From the NCBI GenBank assembly GCA_021186555.1, contig JAJKFL010000014.1:22389033-22453032 (forward strand): a stretch of 64,000 nucleotides of DNA. The letters are read 5' to 3'. A program made the position numbers and the translations under genes. This document shows positions 12,313 through 25,009 of this stretch, one piece after another; within the stretch, counting starts at the first letter, position 1, and each line of letters starts with the position of its first letter. The notes below the pieces were generated by a model that saw only the letters and a list, made by a program, of their open reading frames with translations, had not been told where the DNA came from and did not search any database. This DNA comes from Reticulitermes speratus (Eukaryota > Arthropoda > Insecta > Blattodea > Rhinotermitidae).

Positions 12313-12974
12313 CTCGCACTGTATTTCGTGTGGGATTGGTCAGAAGACTAAGTAAATATGTCAGTTTAAAGTAACACGTCCGCTTAGGACGTATTCTTTT
12401 GTCTTGTGTTAATACAGATGCAACTAGTTCAGAATTTGAATAGGGGAAGGCCAGTATTTTGCATGTGAAAAATAAATTATTATAGGTAATTTGTAAATTA
12501 ATGTAAATGAAGTTGTTATTAAAAGTGGATAAGGTAAGTAATGTAGCAAATATATGTCGGGCTTTCTCATTTTTAAACCGTTGTACTTGAAGGTCTGTCT
12601 GGTAATAAAAGGTCAGACTGCTTCCCTGTTTTCTGTCTTCAGTAACCTCGGTGTGTAACAGGCAGTCGATCGTAATGTTTGGTAATTGTTTAAAATATCC
12701 TACAGTTCACATATCCAAAGATATACGTTTATAGCTACTGGACGTTTTGTTTCCAGGTAAAATATATCTAATTTATCTAAACGCTCTGCTTTTTGAATTT
12801 CTTTTTTATTTTATTACGTTCGTGTATATGGATGAGGCGCAATTATTTCCAGAAGATTTTATATTTCTGTAACAGATTTAAAGCGTGGAAGTAGTGCTTT
12901 GCCGGAATTATTAATTCCCACAGAGAACGACTTCAACTGTACATGTAGTGATGTTACATGGTCCTTTGAACAAA

Positions 12975-13045
12975 GTGTAACGCACGCACGCACACACATA
13001 CATACATATATACACAACTACATACGTACATATATACGAATAATA
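12975..13045. repeat. Degenerate CA/CATA/TA simple repeat
   Basis: CGCACG, CACACA, CATACATA and TATATACA units follow one another without a single clean period. Confidence 0.8.
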
Positions 13046-13428
13046 AACCAACCGAATTCCCATGAGGCGCGTTAAGAGAACAAATTACAGAATTACCTCT
13101 ATGTGAATTCGTTCCTATTCCTGTGGAGGAGATTTTAAAATTCCCCTTCACACGATTCTTGCGTTATGGGCGTGAGTACTGGCCATTTTCAGGTTACGTC
13201 TACAAAACGATGGAGCTTTTTTTTTTTAAATAGCCCGTCATATGACCACCGATTTACTCCCTGTTGTATAAATCAGCATAATTTTTAACTTGTGTTCAAT
13301 ACGATAAATTGTGACTGTCAGTGGCTGTAACAAAACATCGTTTTCTGAATAGACACTGCGAGACTTTATAACGCAACTAAAGGTGTACTTGAAATCAAAA
13401 ACGAGTTACAGGCTACTAGTCTTGTCAA

Positions 13429-13652
13429 TATTGAGTACAATTGTGACTGTTGCAGATATTGAGTACAATTGTGATTGTTGCAGATATTGAGTACAATTGT
13501 GACTGTTGCAGATATTGAGTACAACTGTGATTGTTGCAGATATTGAGTACAATTGTGACTGTTGCAGATATTGAGTACAATTGTGACTGTTGCAGATATT
13601 GAGTACAATTGTGACTGTTGCAGATATTGAGTACAATTGTGATTGTTGCAGA
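13429..13652. repeat. 28-bp tandem repeat, 8 copies
   Basis: Eight head-to-tail copies of a 28-bp unit starting TATTGAGTACAATTGTGA fill exactly 224 bp. Copies differ almost only by C/T at one position (GACTG in 1, 3, 5, 6 and 7; GATTG in 2, 4 and 8), with one additional T to C in copy 4. Such uniformity implies recent expansion or homogenisation. Because 28 is not a multiple of three, the array stays open in more than one minus-strand frame by chance of sequence; I do not call these proteins. Confidence 0.95.
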
Positions 13653-13732
13653 TTTCCTCCGACAAGCGACAGTCTTACTCCGACGTAGTTAATTTCCTTC
13701 TTAACATTAAATAAGAGAGAATTTCTAAGAAA

Positions 13733-14368
13733 TTAAATTCTTGACAAGTACTCTTTATCTCTGATACTCAAGATACTTTCTGAAATTTGCACAAAGCAGT
13801 CATTGAAGGCATCCAAAGAAACTGCATTTATTCCAGCGGTTACGTTCTCCTTGATAGCTTCGACATCATGAAATCTCTTATGTTTAGGATGATTCTGACT
13901 TTGCGAAACAGAATGAAGTCTGCTGGCGCGTGGTAAGGTGAATATGTTGGGTGGATGATCTCAATCATGCCGCGACAACGTCTCTCCGAAAGTTGTGTTT
14001 CTTCTTTCGCCCATGCGTGAGATTGTGTGGAACATACTTAACGCATATCTATCTCTTTCCAAAATCCTCATGAAGACTCTAATGATTCGTCTTCTGGTTA
14101 ATGTACCGTTAATCATGCATCAGTTTTAGGGTCATTCGACTTTGTGACCATCCGCTCACGAATTCTGCAACTGTTTCCGGGTTTCCAGCAGTTGACAGCT
14201 CCCCAAGTATTTGATTATAGTGAAGGTCCTTACGTCCAGCTCATTAATCTTCTAAACCATTCGAAGACACATGTATGAGATAGAGTGTCATTTGAGTAAA
14301 CATATTCAGGCATTTTCTATGTTCCAGTAGCTGTTTTCTCCGAGTGTGAAACAAAACTTGATGTTCAT
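13733..14368 (-). pseudogene. Internally deleted mariner-type transposase
   Basis: The minus strand starts near 14368 with NIKFCFTLGE, then in a second frame LSHTCVFEWFRR, the N-terminal helix-turn-helix region. Next come MTLKLMHD, INQKTNH, LHEDFGKR and ICVKYVPHNLTH, the second helix-turn-helix of mariner transposases. About 30 codons on, another frame gives HPTYSPYHAPADFILFRKV, the block around the third catalytic aspartate, followed by RFHDVEAIKENVTAGINAV and a stop at 13733-13735. The roughly 170-residue middle with the first two catalytic aspartates is absent, and there are at least four in-frame stops and several frameshifts. The enzyme would have cut and pasted its own element at TA sites; this copy cannot. 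Terminal inverted repeats were not located. Confidence 0.8.
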
Positions 14369-14949
14369 TCACTGTTTAATGACAACAAAGACAACACAAG
14401 TCTCGCGCAGGGCTTCTACGGATGAAATTATCGAGCTGTAACTTTTTCTGCTATTCTCTGGCGATCATAAAATGAACTAACAGGAGTCTGCTACAATCTG
14501 TTTATGCGCCGAACCATACTCGCATGGTATAATCAGTCCCGGAATTGTATCGGTTGAAGAAGTACATGGGATTTCGTTGATTAAGAAATGCTAATTGAAA
14601 TACCTTTGTGAGGTTACCTGCTATACACAAGGCCAGTAACTTCTTTGTTTGCTTCCAAGGAGAAAGGGGTCGAAAAGTGCAACATAAAAAAATGCCTTCA
14701 AGGAGAAGAACAGGTTTCCGTGTGCCCAAGTAACGCTGCTAGTGTTACGCAACAGAGGAATTTTCTTCCTCGACTCTTAGGTCTACCGTTTATGCAAAAG
14801 TTGCGTGAGCCCATTAACTTTGTAATTAAAATGGATATGGAGAAATGTCTAGCGGGTAGCACTTGTACGTCGTATGTGGAATGTTGTCTCTTCTTATGTA
14901 GGGGTTTCTTGGTTTTACTCAAATGCCGACAAAATACCGAAAATTAGGC
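14369..14949. other. No gene recognised
   Basis: Frames at 14645-14947 (plus) and 14698-14922 (minus) overlap and show no family features. Confidence 0.5.
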
Positions 14950-15085
14950 AATGACTAGCTCCTTACATATCCTTTCCAATTCATTATTCACTGATAATTC
15001 TACAATTTTACTTCATATATTTTGAGATACATACTGCGTCATTAAATAAATAAATAAATAAATAAATAAAAGTAAATAAATAAAC
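14950..15085 (+). repeat. SINE type S1, 3' part with (TAAA)n tail
   Basis: TCCTTTCCAATTCATTATTC followed by ACTGATAATTCTAC matches the 3' domain also seen at 28580, 36928, 37485 and 40097. It ends in about ten TAAA units (15042-15085), the usual A-rich tail of a retroposed element. The tRNA-like head is missing or too decayed to see. Confidence 0.65.
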
Positions 15086-16379
15086 AGTGTGTGAACCATT
15101 TCCATTCTACGTTTCAGCGATTACATGTAGTTACAAAACGGATAATTATTAATTTGTATGTCACTTTCTTTTTCCCAGGAGACATGTAACGTATATACAG
15201 AAACGATTAAATGTCATTGAACTTCGATCGTTTTTTGTGTATTCTTACAAATGTTCGATTCCTTGGGTTTCTGTTTGCTCTGAAAACTTTTTTCCCACAT
15301 GTTGGAACGACTGTTTTTTTATATATAGTCTGCATCATTAATATTTCTGTTGACGAACTTTTCAAAATTACTCAGTATAACGGAAATGAAAGTACATGTC
15401 ATTATGATGATGTTTGTAAAACACAGACTGAATTTTAAACTATAATTGTCGTCGACACAGCGGCTTTTATGTACATAAATATGCGTAGTCACATGCTGAT
15501 GTTTTACTATAAATGTGTGGCGTGATGTCACTCGTAATCAGATTTTGCGCAATTCAGTCATTTTCTGGTGATTTGTGTGTGAGAAAGACGCGAGTTATAG
15601 CTTGGCAGTGAAGTATTATGGCAGCTACAGAAGTTCTGAACGGTACATTCATGTCAAATTGTTACATTTGGAAACCATACAACATTTTATATGCATGCAT
15701 ATGTATTCGTTCCATAAAGATATCGAAAACAATTTTGAAACTTTATTTTTTTAAATGGGGTATTAGCACCAAATCTTTGGACTGGAATAAATGCGCAGAT
15801 GATATATGTGCTAACCTTTTTTACCTTCATATAGATAATATATAATTCTTATGCATAAAATGTAGTCTGGTTTTAAAACATGAAAACTTTGTGCACACAC
15901 GTGTGTATATGTCAATACATACACTATGTATACATGCATATAAATACACACATGCAATTAAAACACTTGGACATCCATAATTATTACGTCTTAATCAGTG
16001 GCAGGTGACGCTGGTGTGCCGTTTGTACTGTTTTGCAGCCGTTGTTCTAATGCTTGGTACCAAGTTGGTGGGGAGGATATTCGGTCACACGAGACAGCAG
16101 GTAACAGGAGGCTGGTGAAATTATCGTAAAAAGGAGCTTCATGTGTGCTATTAAACAAGTGGGCCTCTTAGTAGGGTGATGTAGTGAAGGGGGATATAAT
16201 AGTCCAGTACATGTAGCGCGAAAAGGACAGAATTAAATGCACTGAAAATTTTGGTCGGACAAACCTGAAAGCAAGAGATAATTTGGAAGGCCTAGTTGTA
16301 AATTTGGGATGATATAAAAATAATCCTTAGGGCTGTGTTGTGTGAAGATCACTTGATTCATCTGACTCAGTGTAATGGC
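15086..16379. other. No gene recognised; CA/TA-rich patch
   Basis: A CACACGTGTGTATATG-type simple sequence patch covers about 15890-15960. The rest shows no repeat or frame of note. Confidence 0.5.
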
Positions 16380-16450
16380 CTAAGTTAGGTTGCTGTGAAC
16401 AGGGTAATGAACCTTCGATTTCACTAAATGCGAGGAATTTACTGAAGAAT
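16380..16450 (+). repeat. Short repeat shared with 17335-17410
   Basis: GCTGTGAACAGGGTAATGAA followed by CCTTCGATTTCACTAAATG parallels the sequence at 17345-17390 (GTGAACACGGTAATGAACAT and the following TTCGGTTCCCATAAAT). The class is unknown and the copies are diverged. Confidence 0.45.
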
Positions 16451-17334
16451 TCAGTGACAGTAGCTTCAGAAGAAGAACTTTGCTGCTTGGAATTACTTAT
16501 TCAAATTCATTGTTAAAGAGTCAGTTAAACATAATTAAATTGTGCTTCGTGTTTGTCGTCCAAAAGATATAACCTCTTTTGTAGCTCGTGACGCTTGTTT
16601 TCTGTAAATATCCTATAAAGCCGAAAGTACAATTTCCATGTACAATGTAATGCGATAATTCGCTAGCAGTGGACTCCGAAACACCAGTTCTTATCCGTTT
16701 AGTTCGTGTAAATGTTCATAATCTCACTTAATCCAGCCGAGAGATTTGGTCGAAAACTTCTTCCTATTATTTTCATTTCATTCGATTAGATAGCACATAG
16801 TGTAATAACAATAATAATAATCCTTAATGCGTTGATTACAGTGTAGAGAATTGTTCGCAAACTTTGAACCTAACTGTTGTCTATAATGACATTTAAGCCG
16901 CCCACTACAATTACCATATGATGTAGAGTGACAAGACGACATTTCGAGCGGCATCCTCTCGCTGTAACATCGCATTAAATTGCTCTGATTCTCCCCACCA
17001 TTGCGTGGTCATTATCTCCGGCAGTTGGTGGATCGTGTAACTTCCTCACTTTATATCTCCCTCGTCTTCTCTCTACGGAGGCGACTGCCAAGTGTCAGCT
17101 ACGAATGGCTGTGATGTTCCACCTAGAATGAATTAATAAGAAATTATTATTTCAATTAAAGGAATCGTTAGAAGAGCAGTCGTGTAGCATATCCTGTACA
17201 CAAGGGATGCTAAGTGGATAATGAAGTGGTGAAACCGTATGATGACGTGTTTCATCGTTATGGTAGGTTGCGGCAATAAATATTAGATTTTTTTTCGTAG
17301 CCGGGCATGGACGGGTTTTATCTCGCTGTGGATA

Positions 17335-17410
17335 GGAGGCAGGGACGTGCTGTTGTGAACACGGTAATGAACATTCGGTTCCCATAAATTGCTGCAAAGT
17401 CTTGACTAGC
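17335..17410 (+). repeat. Second copy of the 16380 repeat
   Basis: This aligns with 16380-16450 over about 45 bp in the same orientation. The element may be longer, since the shared part is only the best-preserved block. Confidence 0.45.
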
Positions 17411-18969
17411 TGAGGCTCTATTAGTTAAAGAACGATTTGCACGATGGACTTAGCTACATAATTATGTCATTTAGCTCCCAAACCTTCTTCCATTGGAAGT
17501 GTTGGTGATGATTATTTAACGACACAAAATTAAATAATCTTCCATGGTTTTCTGGGAGAAAGTGACGAATAAATGGTAGGTTAAACACGAAAATTAAACT
17601 TGGATGATAATAGGTTCGTTATGTTTATCCTTCAGTTGTAATTGTCAAATTAGCTACTGCCCATCTGTAGATTGTAAACACGTACCCACTTACATTGTGT
17701 GCTGTTTTAATGAGCACTGAGAGGTAAATATTCTGAATGTATTGCGTATAAAGTGAGGGGATGCGGGTTTTTGGAGCAGAGTACTTCCTGAGAAACTGTG
17801 AGTCGATGTGATGGTCAGGAATCTTTATTCGTAGTTGTGACAGTGGACACTATCCTCGCATTATATTTTCATTACATTCGTTTTTGTATTACACTCCTAT
17901 CTAGGCCCTGGCCTCCCAGATCGTCTTTTCCCTTCCGCATTTCCGACTGAATACATGAATTTTTCATTTCTTCCATGCTACATATAGGACATTACGTTCT
18001 ACAATTTAATGTGATTATCTGTGGTGTTATTGTTCTTTGGGTGGGATGAGGCAGAGTCCCTTGGTAATGCGGCCGCTAATGGACCTATTGTACCAGCTCC
18101 GGATAATAGATGAATGAATACGGAGCATTGGTGGAGCAGTAAGGATGAAGGATAAGACTAACAAGAGTTGAAACATTGGTGTGTCTATAACCGTCACTGC
18201 TTGCATGTTGTTAATTCTCAGTGTGCGTTTTGCTACAAGCCTAGGCTCCTTACCACCACGAGTTACATGCGACAGCAGGGCCTGATCTGTAATTAGAAAC
18301 GCTGCGTCGAGATGTATTGGCACTTGCCACTTGAATTAGTGTCCAATTGTGTTCTGCTTCACAAGACAGTGAGAGTGTGAGATTGTCTTTATGTGTTACG
18401 TGTCGTTGTGATATACAAATAAAGAGAGGAATAGGGTCACTCAATCACAACTATACTTTGCAGTGATTTAACGTGTATTATGCACAATGTATATTTAAGT
18501 CACTGCCAAGTAAGTATAGTTGTGATTTACTGCCCCTGTTCCTCACTTTGGTGTGGGATTGAGTGACGAAGGATTATTTTACAACTCTGATCATAAAGAA
18601 ATGCTGCGTTGGGTGTAATTCATTGTATTATGTCCTGGATAGATACTTTTTTAAAGAGTAGGTTGTGGACCTGTACTTCTTATATTCAAGAGGAAGTTTA
18701 ATTGCTTTTACTACACTTTAAACTCCGATGCTGTATACGTAGCCAATACTGTATGATAAAGTTCGTATCTGTTCCGACAGTGTCATGTTTTATTGCACTT
18801 TATTCAGTGTATGAAGTTCTGAAGGTTACTGCGTTTCGAAAAATGGATGTGTGTCAAAAACACAAACTCTGTATGTATATTCTGTAAGCCTACATGTGAA
18901 CCATCTCTTTCTGTACACCTCCATAGAATTGTGATGATGACATGTCACATTTGGAATCAGTCACTGTGT
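17411..18969. other. No gene recognised
   Basis: Two minus-strand frames (18027-18323, 18250-18444) overlap out of phase and have no domain. A CTCACTTTG/TGAGTGA-flanked stretch near 18440-18570 partly repeats ACTATACTT in inverted form (18449 and 18511), perhaps a small old foldback. Confidence 0.4.
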
Positions 18970-19224
18970 GGAATTCATACATCGTGATGTATTTAAAATA
19001 AAAATTGCAACACCACTTACCGGGGACTGGATCGGTCCTCTTCCTCAGGCAAATATTTAGACCCCATCGGAAAAGCCCAGAGGTTGAGAATGTCTTTGCC
19101 TGTCGGGTTTAATTGAGTAGATGTGTGTCTCATTCTCTTGCCTGAGGATTTTGTCCGACCGACTCTGTCCCCGAAACGTTGCGTTTTAATTTTTGTTTTA
19201 AACACGGCACGATGAACGAAATCC
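18970..19224. repeat. Family C inverted-repeat element with two CTGAGGA arms
   Basis: The arms at about 18970-19048 and 19138-19224 are diverged inverted repeats. On the minus strand the left arm reads TTGCCTGAGGA, then a GGAC/GTCC hairpin, then a decayed GAAAC (GGTAAG). On the plus strand the right arm reads TTGCCTGAGGA, a decayed hairpin, then CCCCGAAACGTTGCG. Each arm keeps the part the other has lost, so the ancestor probably had the whole module. Both arms end outward in CACGATG-GAA-TCC. The layout is the same as in families A and B with different sequence. Confidence 0.6.
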
Positions 19225-20261
19225 AAAGAGTGAATGATTCCAAATATCGTTATTGTTCTACCCGAAGATGGGATTGGGTTGGTTCCTGACACGTCTGACT
19301 TTTAAAATAATGTATTTTAAATCGTATATAATGGGTGAAGTCACCAACCGCGATGGTTGTATTATTGTAATACACTGTCATAATATTTTACAACTATAGC
19401 TTTCACTTGTTCTTTAAAGTTCGCGAACCGAAAGTGTGCGACCCACTCATGAGGGCTATATTTCAGCTGTTTGATGATGAACGAAAGTGGAGAGGCGTTG
19501 AGGAACACGTACTTGTATGTGCAGGGAGAACACGTGAGAAACGGCATCGTATATTGGCGTCGTGCATCGGAATGACGGGGTTGAATCCATGAATAGCTAG
19601 CAGAATTCTGTTACTTTATTTAGATATTCAGGTGTGACCGATATTCAAAATTTTGAGACGGGCCTCTGTTTCGAAATATTTCAATATGAAGATTATTTTG
19701 CCGATGATATTTTCAAAGGCGTTAAATGTTTTGTATTTTTGAAGTCGTAATAACTTACTGTATATGAAATCGGTCCATGGTTATTCAGATGCAACTTTCT
19801 ATAAGAGTAAAATATGATACAAAAGGAGGAAAAGTCCATAAGCTATGTGTTTGTGTTATCAGCATGAATTCCATTAAATACACCGTAATTTATTCTTATA
19901 CAACTTTATTTCCGGAGGTACTCTGATATATTATACGTCAATTCTAATAGTTTTGATAGGATACCTAGTGAAAATAAATTCCAATATCCCCGCTACTTTG
20001 AAAAATATTTAGATGTACAAAAATCAGAGACATTCCTCTGTCGGGTTCCTCTCGATTATTAGACAAGGACGTTACAGTTTTGTGTGTGAATCAGTCTGAC
20101 ACTCATCAGATGTATTCATATCAAAGAATCTGAATCTGATGGGGCGTCATTTGTGAATATATCAGACATTAGAGGTTTAAGTACTGCTAAATTTATAACA
20201 GATAAAGCGAAGAAATGGGATGGCGTTATCGTGATAATTGTCGTAGAGAAAACAAACGAAC
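19225..20261. other. No gene or repeat recognised
   Basis: Nothing but short frames; the opposed frames at 19362-19547 and 19407-19592 carry no known motif. Confidence 0.5.
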
Positions 20262-20420
20262 CAAACTTTGCGAGATTTGAGGTTCTCACAGTGGTGTTTT
20301 TGAGATTCAGATCTTCTGAGACGTGTACGTCGTATCAACTGGTAAATAGTTACCGACACTTCAAGGGATCGTAGTAATTTCGAAACGTCAGTAACTATCA
20401 GTCACAGGCCGCATCATTAG
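20262..20420. repeat. Family B inverted-repeat element
   Basis: It starts with TGCGAGATTTGAGGTTCTCA, the family terminal sequence, then TTCTGAGACGTGTACGTCGT (the end that in other copies reads TTCTGGGA-GACGCCGT). A GGTAA/TTACC hairpin with GTCGG follows on the minus strand, and GAAACGTCAGTAACTA lies at 20381-20396 on the plus strand. It is non-coding. Short frames across this copy give a pseudo-peptide HHCENLKS, which only reflects the conserved DNA end. Confidence 0.6.
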
Positions 20421-23194
20421 AGAAGACTTGAATCTTTAAAGTAGCCTTCTAGCTGTGAGAGTTGAATGTAATATGAAGCCTCATGTGGGTGCTCACGTTT
20501 TAACGTTGTAGCTGGTTATGACTGCCAGACACACACACACGCACATGCAAAAATACACATGCTCACACCAACCGAATTGAGTCCAATCTAGTCGAAACGT
20601 GTCGTACACATTACGCATGTGCGGTGGCAGGCCCATTTTTTAGGCGAGTTCGCATTGTCGCGAAAATCGCCAATTAGCTTTGTCATAGCCGTCTATTTGT
20701 CCGCATGTCGGTCTGTCCGCATCTATCAGAGCGGTTCCCACTCGACGTATTTCCGTGAAATTAGATATGGAGGACTTACACGAAAATCTGTCGTCAAACA
20801 CCGAATTTTGTTGCAATTGGAAATTTTACGTGAAGAACTAAGTACGTTTTATTGTTGCCGGCGAAATTAAATCGCCATCAATGCCCGCTCTTCGACTGAA
20901 ATCTTGTCATGCTGTTAGGATTGCCGAGGAGGTATACACGTTACGCGAACGCCCCACAGTGTTACGTTATACGTACATTGCCTATCTTGTTCTAAATAAA
21001 ATTCTTGTAAGCCTTCTGTCACACTGCACTCGTCGAGTCGAATCGATATTTGAGAAGCAATACTGTTAGATTTTGACGGATTTTTCTGGATTTTAATAGT
21101 TGGAAGGAAGGTAAAGAAAATATGCTACTATTTACCGGGTGATTCACCTGTGTTGAGGCCTCTTGCCTCAGTTAACCTCCTGTTCTATGAGTAAATATTT
21201 GATATACAAGATACGTACAGTGTAAAAGGGACCACTGAGGGAAACGTGTTTTTAAAGGTTTTTTGTAATTATCAAGGTTACTTTGTCTCTTTTTAAGATA
21301 AATCTGTTGCTGTAGTGTACGTAAGGCACGTGTGCTGCGTTCAAAGTGACAGAATTGAAAAAAATATACTTTCGATGAAAGACGAAGATTGAACAACGCA
21401 CTATGATAAAATGAGGGGAATATAACTCGATTAAAATAAATCTGTATTTCTGTACTTCGGTTCCTAAAAAAAGTTGGGGCATAGATGAAAACGAAGCGTC
21501 AGAGCGCACTAACTGTCTAAGAATGTGTGTCCTAATAATGTCTTGTGTTAAAACTGTTGTGAAATTGTATTGCACGAGCAGTCATCTGCGTTATAGAACG
21601 AAGAAATAAATTTAATCTTTTGAAACTGTATTCGCACTAGATATTCGAATTCTTAATACTGAACACTTACCTCACTTTTAAGTTCTGATTTTGCAGTGAA
21701 ATCTTGTCGGCTTGTTGGGATATCTGAACAGCTGAAAATGGAACTTACCTTTAAATGGAAACATATTTCGATGTGATACAGTCTGGTTTGATTAAATTGT
21801 AAATTTGTGGACATTTGATGCAGGTTACAGTTAAGTACAAATCAGATTAAACATTTTATCCTGCGTCCCTTTGCGAACATCGTGTGTCTGCACAGGACCA
21901 ATCCTCAACATTACAGAAAAAAGTGTTTATTACTCCAAATCACATATTTTTGTTTCATTTACTCATTTTCACGCTTTGTGTATTTATTGGTGTACTGCAT
22001 TTATAATGCATGTCACGGTTAACATAGTAGTATGATTTGTGAGGGTTGCCATTTATAGAAATATTTACGATATGATTGCAAAGATCAAGGTTCGTGTTCT
22101 TTCGCAAAATTGAATCGACCACATTTGAAGTGAAGCTCTGGACTCAGCGAAATTTGACATGAGGTTGAGTTAGCTGTCCAGTTTAGCTGAATCAGAACGT
22201 TGTGTTTGGGGGAAAGATGAAATTTGTAGTGTAAATAAATAAAAAAGCAGAACTCACGTAAGGTATTTTGTTGAAATCTAAACGAAGTGGTGCTTCGTAC
22301 GAGTTGAGCAATGAATTGTCACAGGTACAATACTGATTTTTGGAAGAATTTGGAAGACGAGGTGAACATTGCATTCTTAACACAGTGTAGCACTTATTGA
22401 ATGCCAGTATTATGTGATTTTGTTTCTGTTGCCTTGAGGCGTTAGGTGAAGTAACGTAAGCTTCAATACAGAGTCGAACGCCGTTAAAAAAAATGTTTTA
22501 TGTCGTTACAAACGAGTGTTGTTTCTAACAAAGGAGTATGCTGTTATGGTCAACAGTGAGGAATTAATTGGTACCACAGAATATCTGACGCTGTAGACGA
22601 GGTGTGCATAAACCGATTTCGTATAACCTGGTTCGACTGGAATATGATATTTCGACTTTATTAAAGTGCCTTCTTATAATTTTCAATCTATGTGCTAAAA
22701 AGTTCACCGATAGATGTCAACACATTTTCGCTTGTGTTTGAAAATATTTTTTGTTAACATTTTGCAGTGTTTTCAGTACGGGTTTGTGAACACGATGATA
22801 AGCCTTTGGGTTGTACAGAAGGTAGCCTGGCTAGCTGAGCGATTATTAGCTTTATAAGAATGAATTCTGCCCTTAATGTTAGGTAGCACTTCGCTTTGAT
22901 GACCGGAAAATTAATTTCGCATACTATTTTGACATAAATTATGTTATTTGTTTTGTGGTCTTGTGTTTGTGATGTATGTGTGACAGATGGACAGATATTG
23001 AAAAGCCAAGTTATAGTCTTACACTAGGTTTATAACTTGACACTTAATTACCGTCATTGGAACATCCTCCCTTTAACTAAAGTAATCTATTTGCATTCTT
23101 TCTGTTCTTGTTTTTATGCAACGGTGCATATTGATAGGACTTTATAAATATATCAGGAATAAAAATAATTTCAATACAATAAAATAGAATAAAA
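20421..23194. other. 2.8 kb with no gene recognised
   Basis: A short AC run is at about 20528-20541. Frames at 20619-20870 and 21252-21575 match no family I know. Confidence 0.5.
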
Positions 23195-23363
23195 TAATAA
23201 TAATAATAATAATAATCTTAGCGACGTGATTTGCCTAGAGGTATGGACAAAAGACCCTGCATTATGGAGTGAGAAAATGAAATAATAGTAATAATAATAA
23301 TAATAATAAAAAACAGGTTGTGCAGTTTTAACTTGGAGGATAAAATAACAATAATAATAGTAA
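23195..23363. repeat. Cluster of three (TAA)n microsatellites
   Basis: TAA/ATA runs occur at about 23195-23216, 23281-23311 and 23347-23364, separated by ordinary sequence. They account for the tyrosine- and leucine-rich minus-strand frame in this region, which I do not call a gene. Confidence 0.85.
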
Positions 23364-25009
23364 TAACTGTCCCGTTTCATACTGTGTAACTCCTTCGCAT
23401 CCATCAGTAAAATTAAAAGTCACACATTGATAACATCCGCTCTTATCAGGAATTTCAACAGTTCTGTTGTGTAGAGCATACGCGTTGTTAATGTACTATA
23501 TAGCCGACGTACGTAACGTTATGTGGATCCCATGATTACAGTTAATGCGGTATCGGTACTTCATTGAATATCCGTAGAACACTTCTGTCCTTTCAACATA
23601 ACACTTCCAGTTCAGTCCATCGTAATATTACTCTACAGTGTTTTACGTCTGGTTCTTGAATTTGGAATGCTTGTGATTTCTCACGTGATCCCCTCTGATA
23701 AGGGGTGACACATAGGCACATCACCTCGAGCTTGGCCTCAGGATTAAAGAAAAAATCTTGAATATATGAAGATAAAGTATAGAGGAACTTGTGAGAAACT
23801 GGCGTCAGATTGGAGCTGGGGACATGGTCCTACACCATCGTGTCATTTGGATTAAAGCATTGTGTGATGTAATGGCTGAGAGAGACGGCAGGGGGAGTGG
23901 GGCGACAGCACCCCGGCTGTTCTGAGATATTGGTGCGCGCTGAGATTGAACCGAGAAAGAAGAAGAAAAGATGTCTCCTGAGAGAAATAAAGGATTTGAA
24001 AGGGGAGAGAATTCATTTGCGGTTTTGCGAACTTGCAATAAATTTGGTAGTAAGGTTTCTTTTCTTTTCGTTCTTTTCATTCTGCATTGCCTTTTTTCTC
24101 ATTTCTCCGTTTCCCTTCTTCTTGCCGACCAAAATCCTGCCTCCCATTATAGCTAACCTATCGGACCTGTGATGTAGCACACAAAAAGTCCCTTTATTCT
24201 TCCCTTCCCGAAGTCGATTACATGCCATTATTACCTTTCCTCCCCATTTAATGTTTATTTCAAAAGTAACCTTATTTTAAACTCCAGAAATATCTCATTC
24301 GGCATGTCAAGAAGGCAGATTCGAGTGTCCTATGAATCTAACTTAGTTTCAGGACCTTGCAAATTCTTTAGCCTTTCTAATGCCTATACGCTTCGAAAGA
24401 CAAATGGAACTAAAATGTATTTGAACTATAAAATTCATCTGTGGATACCATATATTTTAACAGATCTAAAATTTTCTTACCTTCTATGCTTGTGTCTTGA
24501 GATGAAACTTTACACCTAAGCGAAGCAGCATAATTGGCAGCATTGCTAAACTGTAGAGCCAAGATATTATCTACCAGCTAAGTGTCTTGAAGCAGGCTGG
24601 GTGATGCTTCCAGCACACATGACTTTTGCACTTCGCCATCACGTCTCGACTTGACTGGAAGAACTCATTGAGTCCCGTATCCAGTTGGTTCTGGGAGTAA
24701 CGTGGCTGTAGTGTGACCTCCCACAGCCATCTAACAGCGAGTTTTCAAGTGTAATGCCATTCTATTCATCAATTGGTGTGGTTTCAGACAAGAAGGGTTA
24801 TTAAACACTTCTATTCATTATGTTTTACAAAAAAAAAGTTTCTTAAGTGCTGAGTAATTATTTGTGATGTAATAAAGTGCTTCATTTACGAAAAAAGTGG
24901 CAGGATTGTGTGAAAACACAAACTTCGAGTTTTATAAAAGGGATGGAATTTCTAAACTAGACGAGGGACTACTATTTTTTTTAAAGAAGTTCTTGTTACA
25001 TAAAGTTAC
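23364..25009. other. No gene recognised; several overlapping chance frames
   Basis: Four frames on both strands overlap around 23805-24228 (up to 91 codons). They follow an unusually purine-rich then pyrimidine-rich stretch and share no domain. They are best read as compositional. Confidence 0.45.

Noticed and set aside
13429..13652. CRISPR-like array
   Set aside because: Units are directly adjacent with no variable spacers, and the genome is eukaryotic.
13366..13665. Repeat protein of about 99 residues on the minus strand
   Set aside because: It is the translation of the 28-bp tandem array, open in two frames at once; no start context or homology.
23171..23404. Tyrosine-rich small protein
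   Set aside because: It is a translation of three TAA microsatellites.
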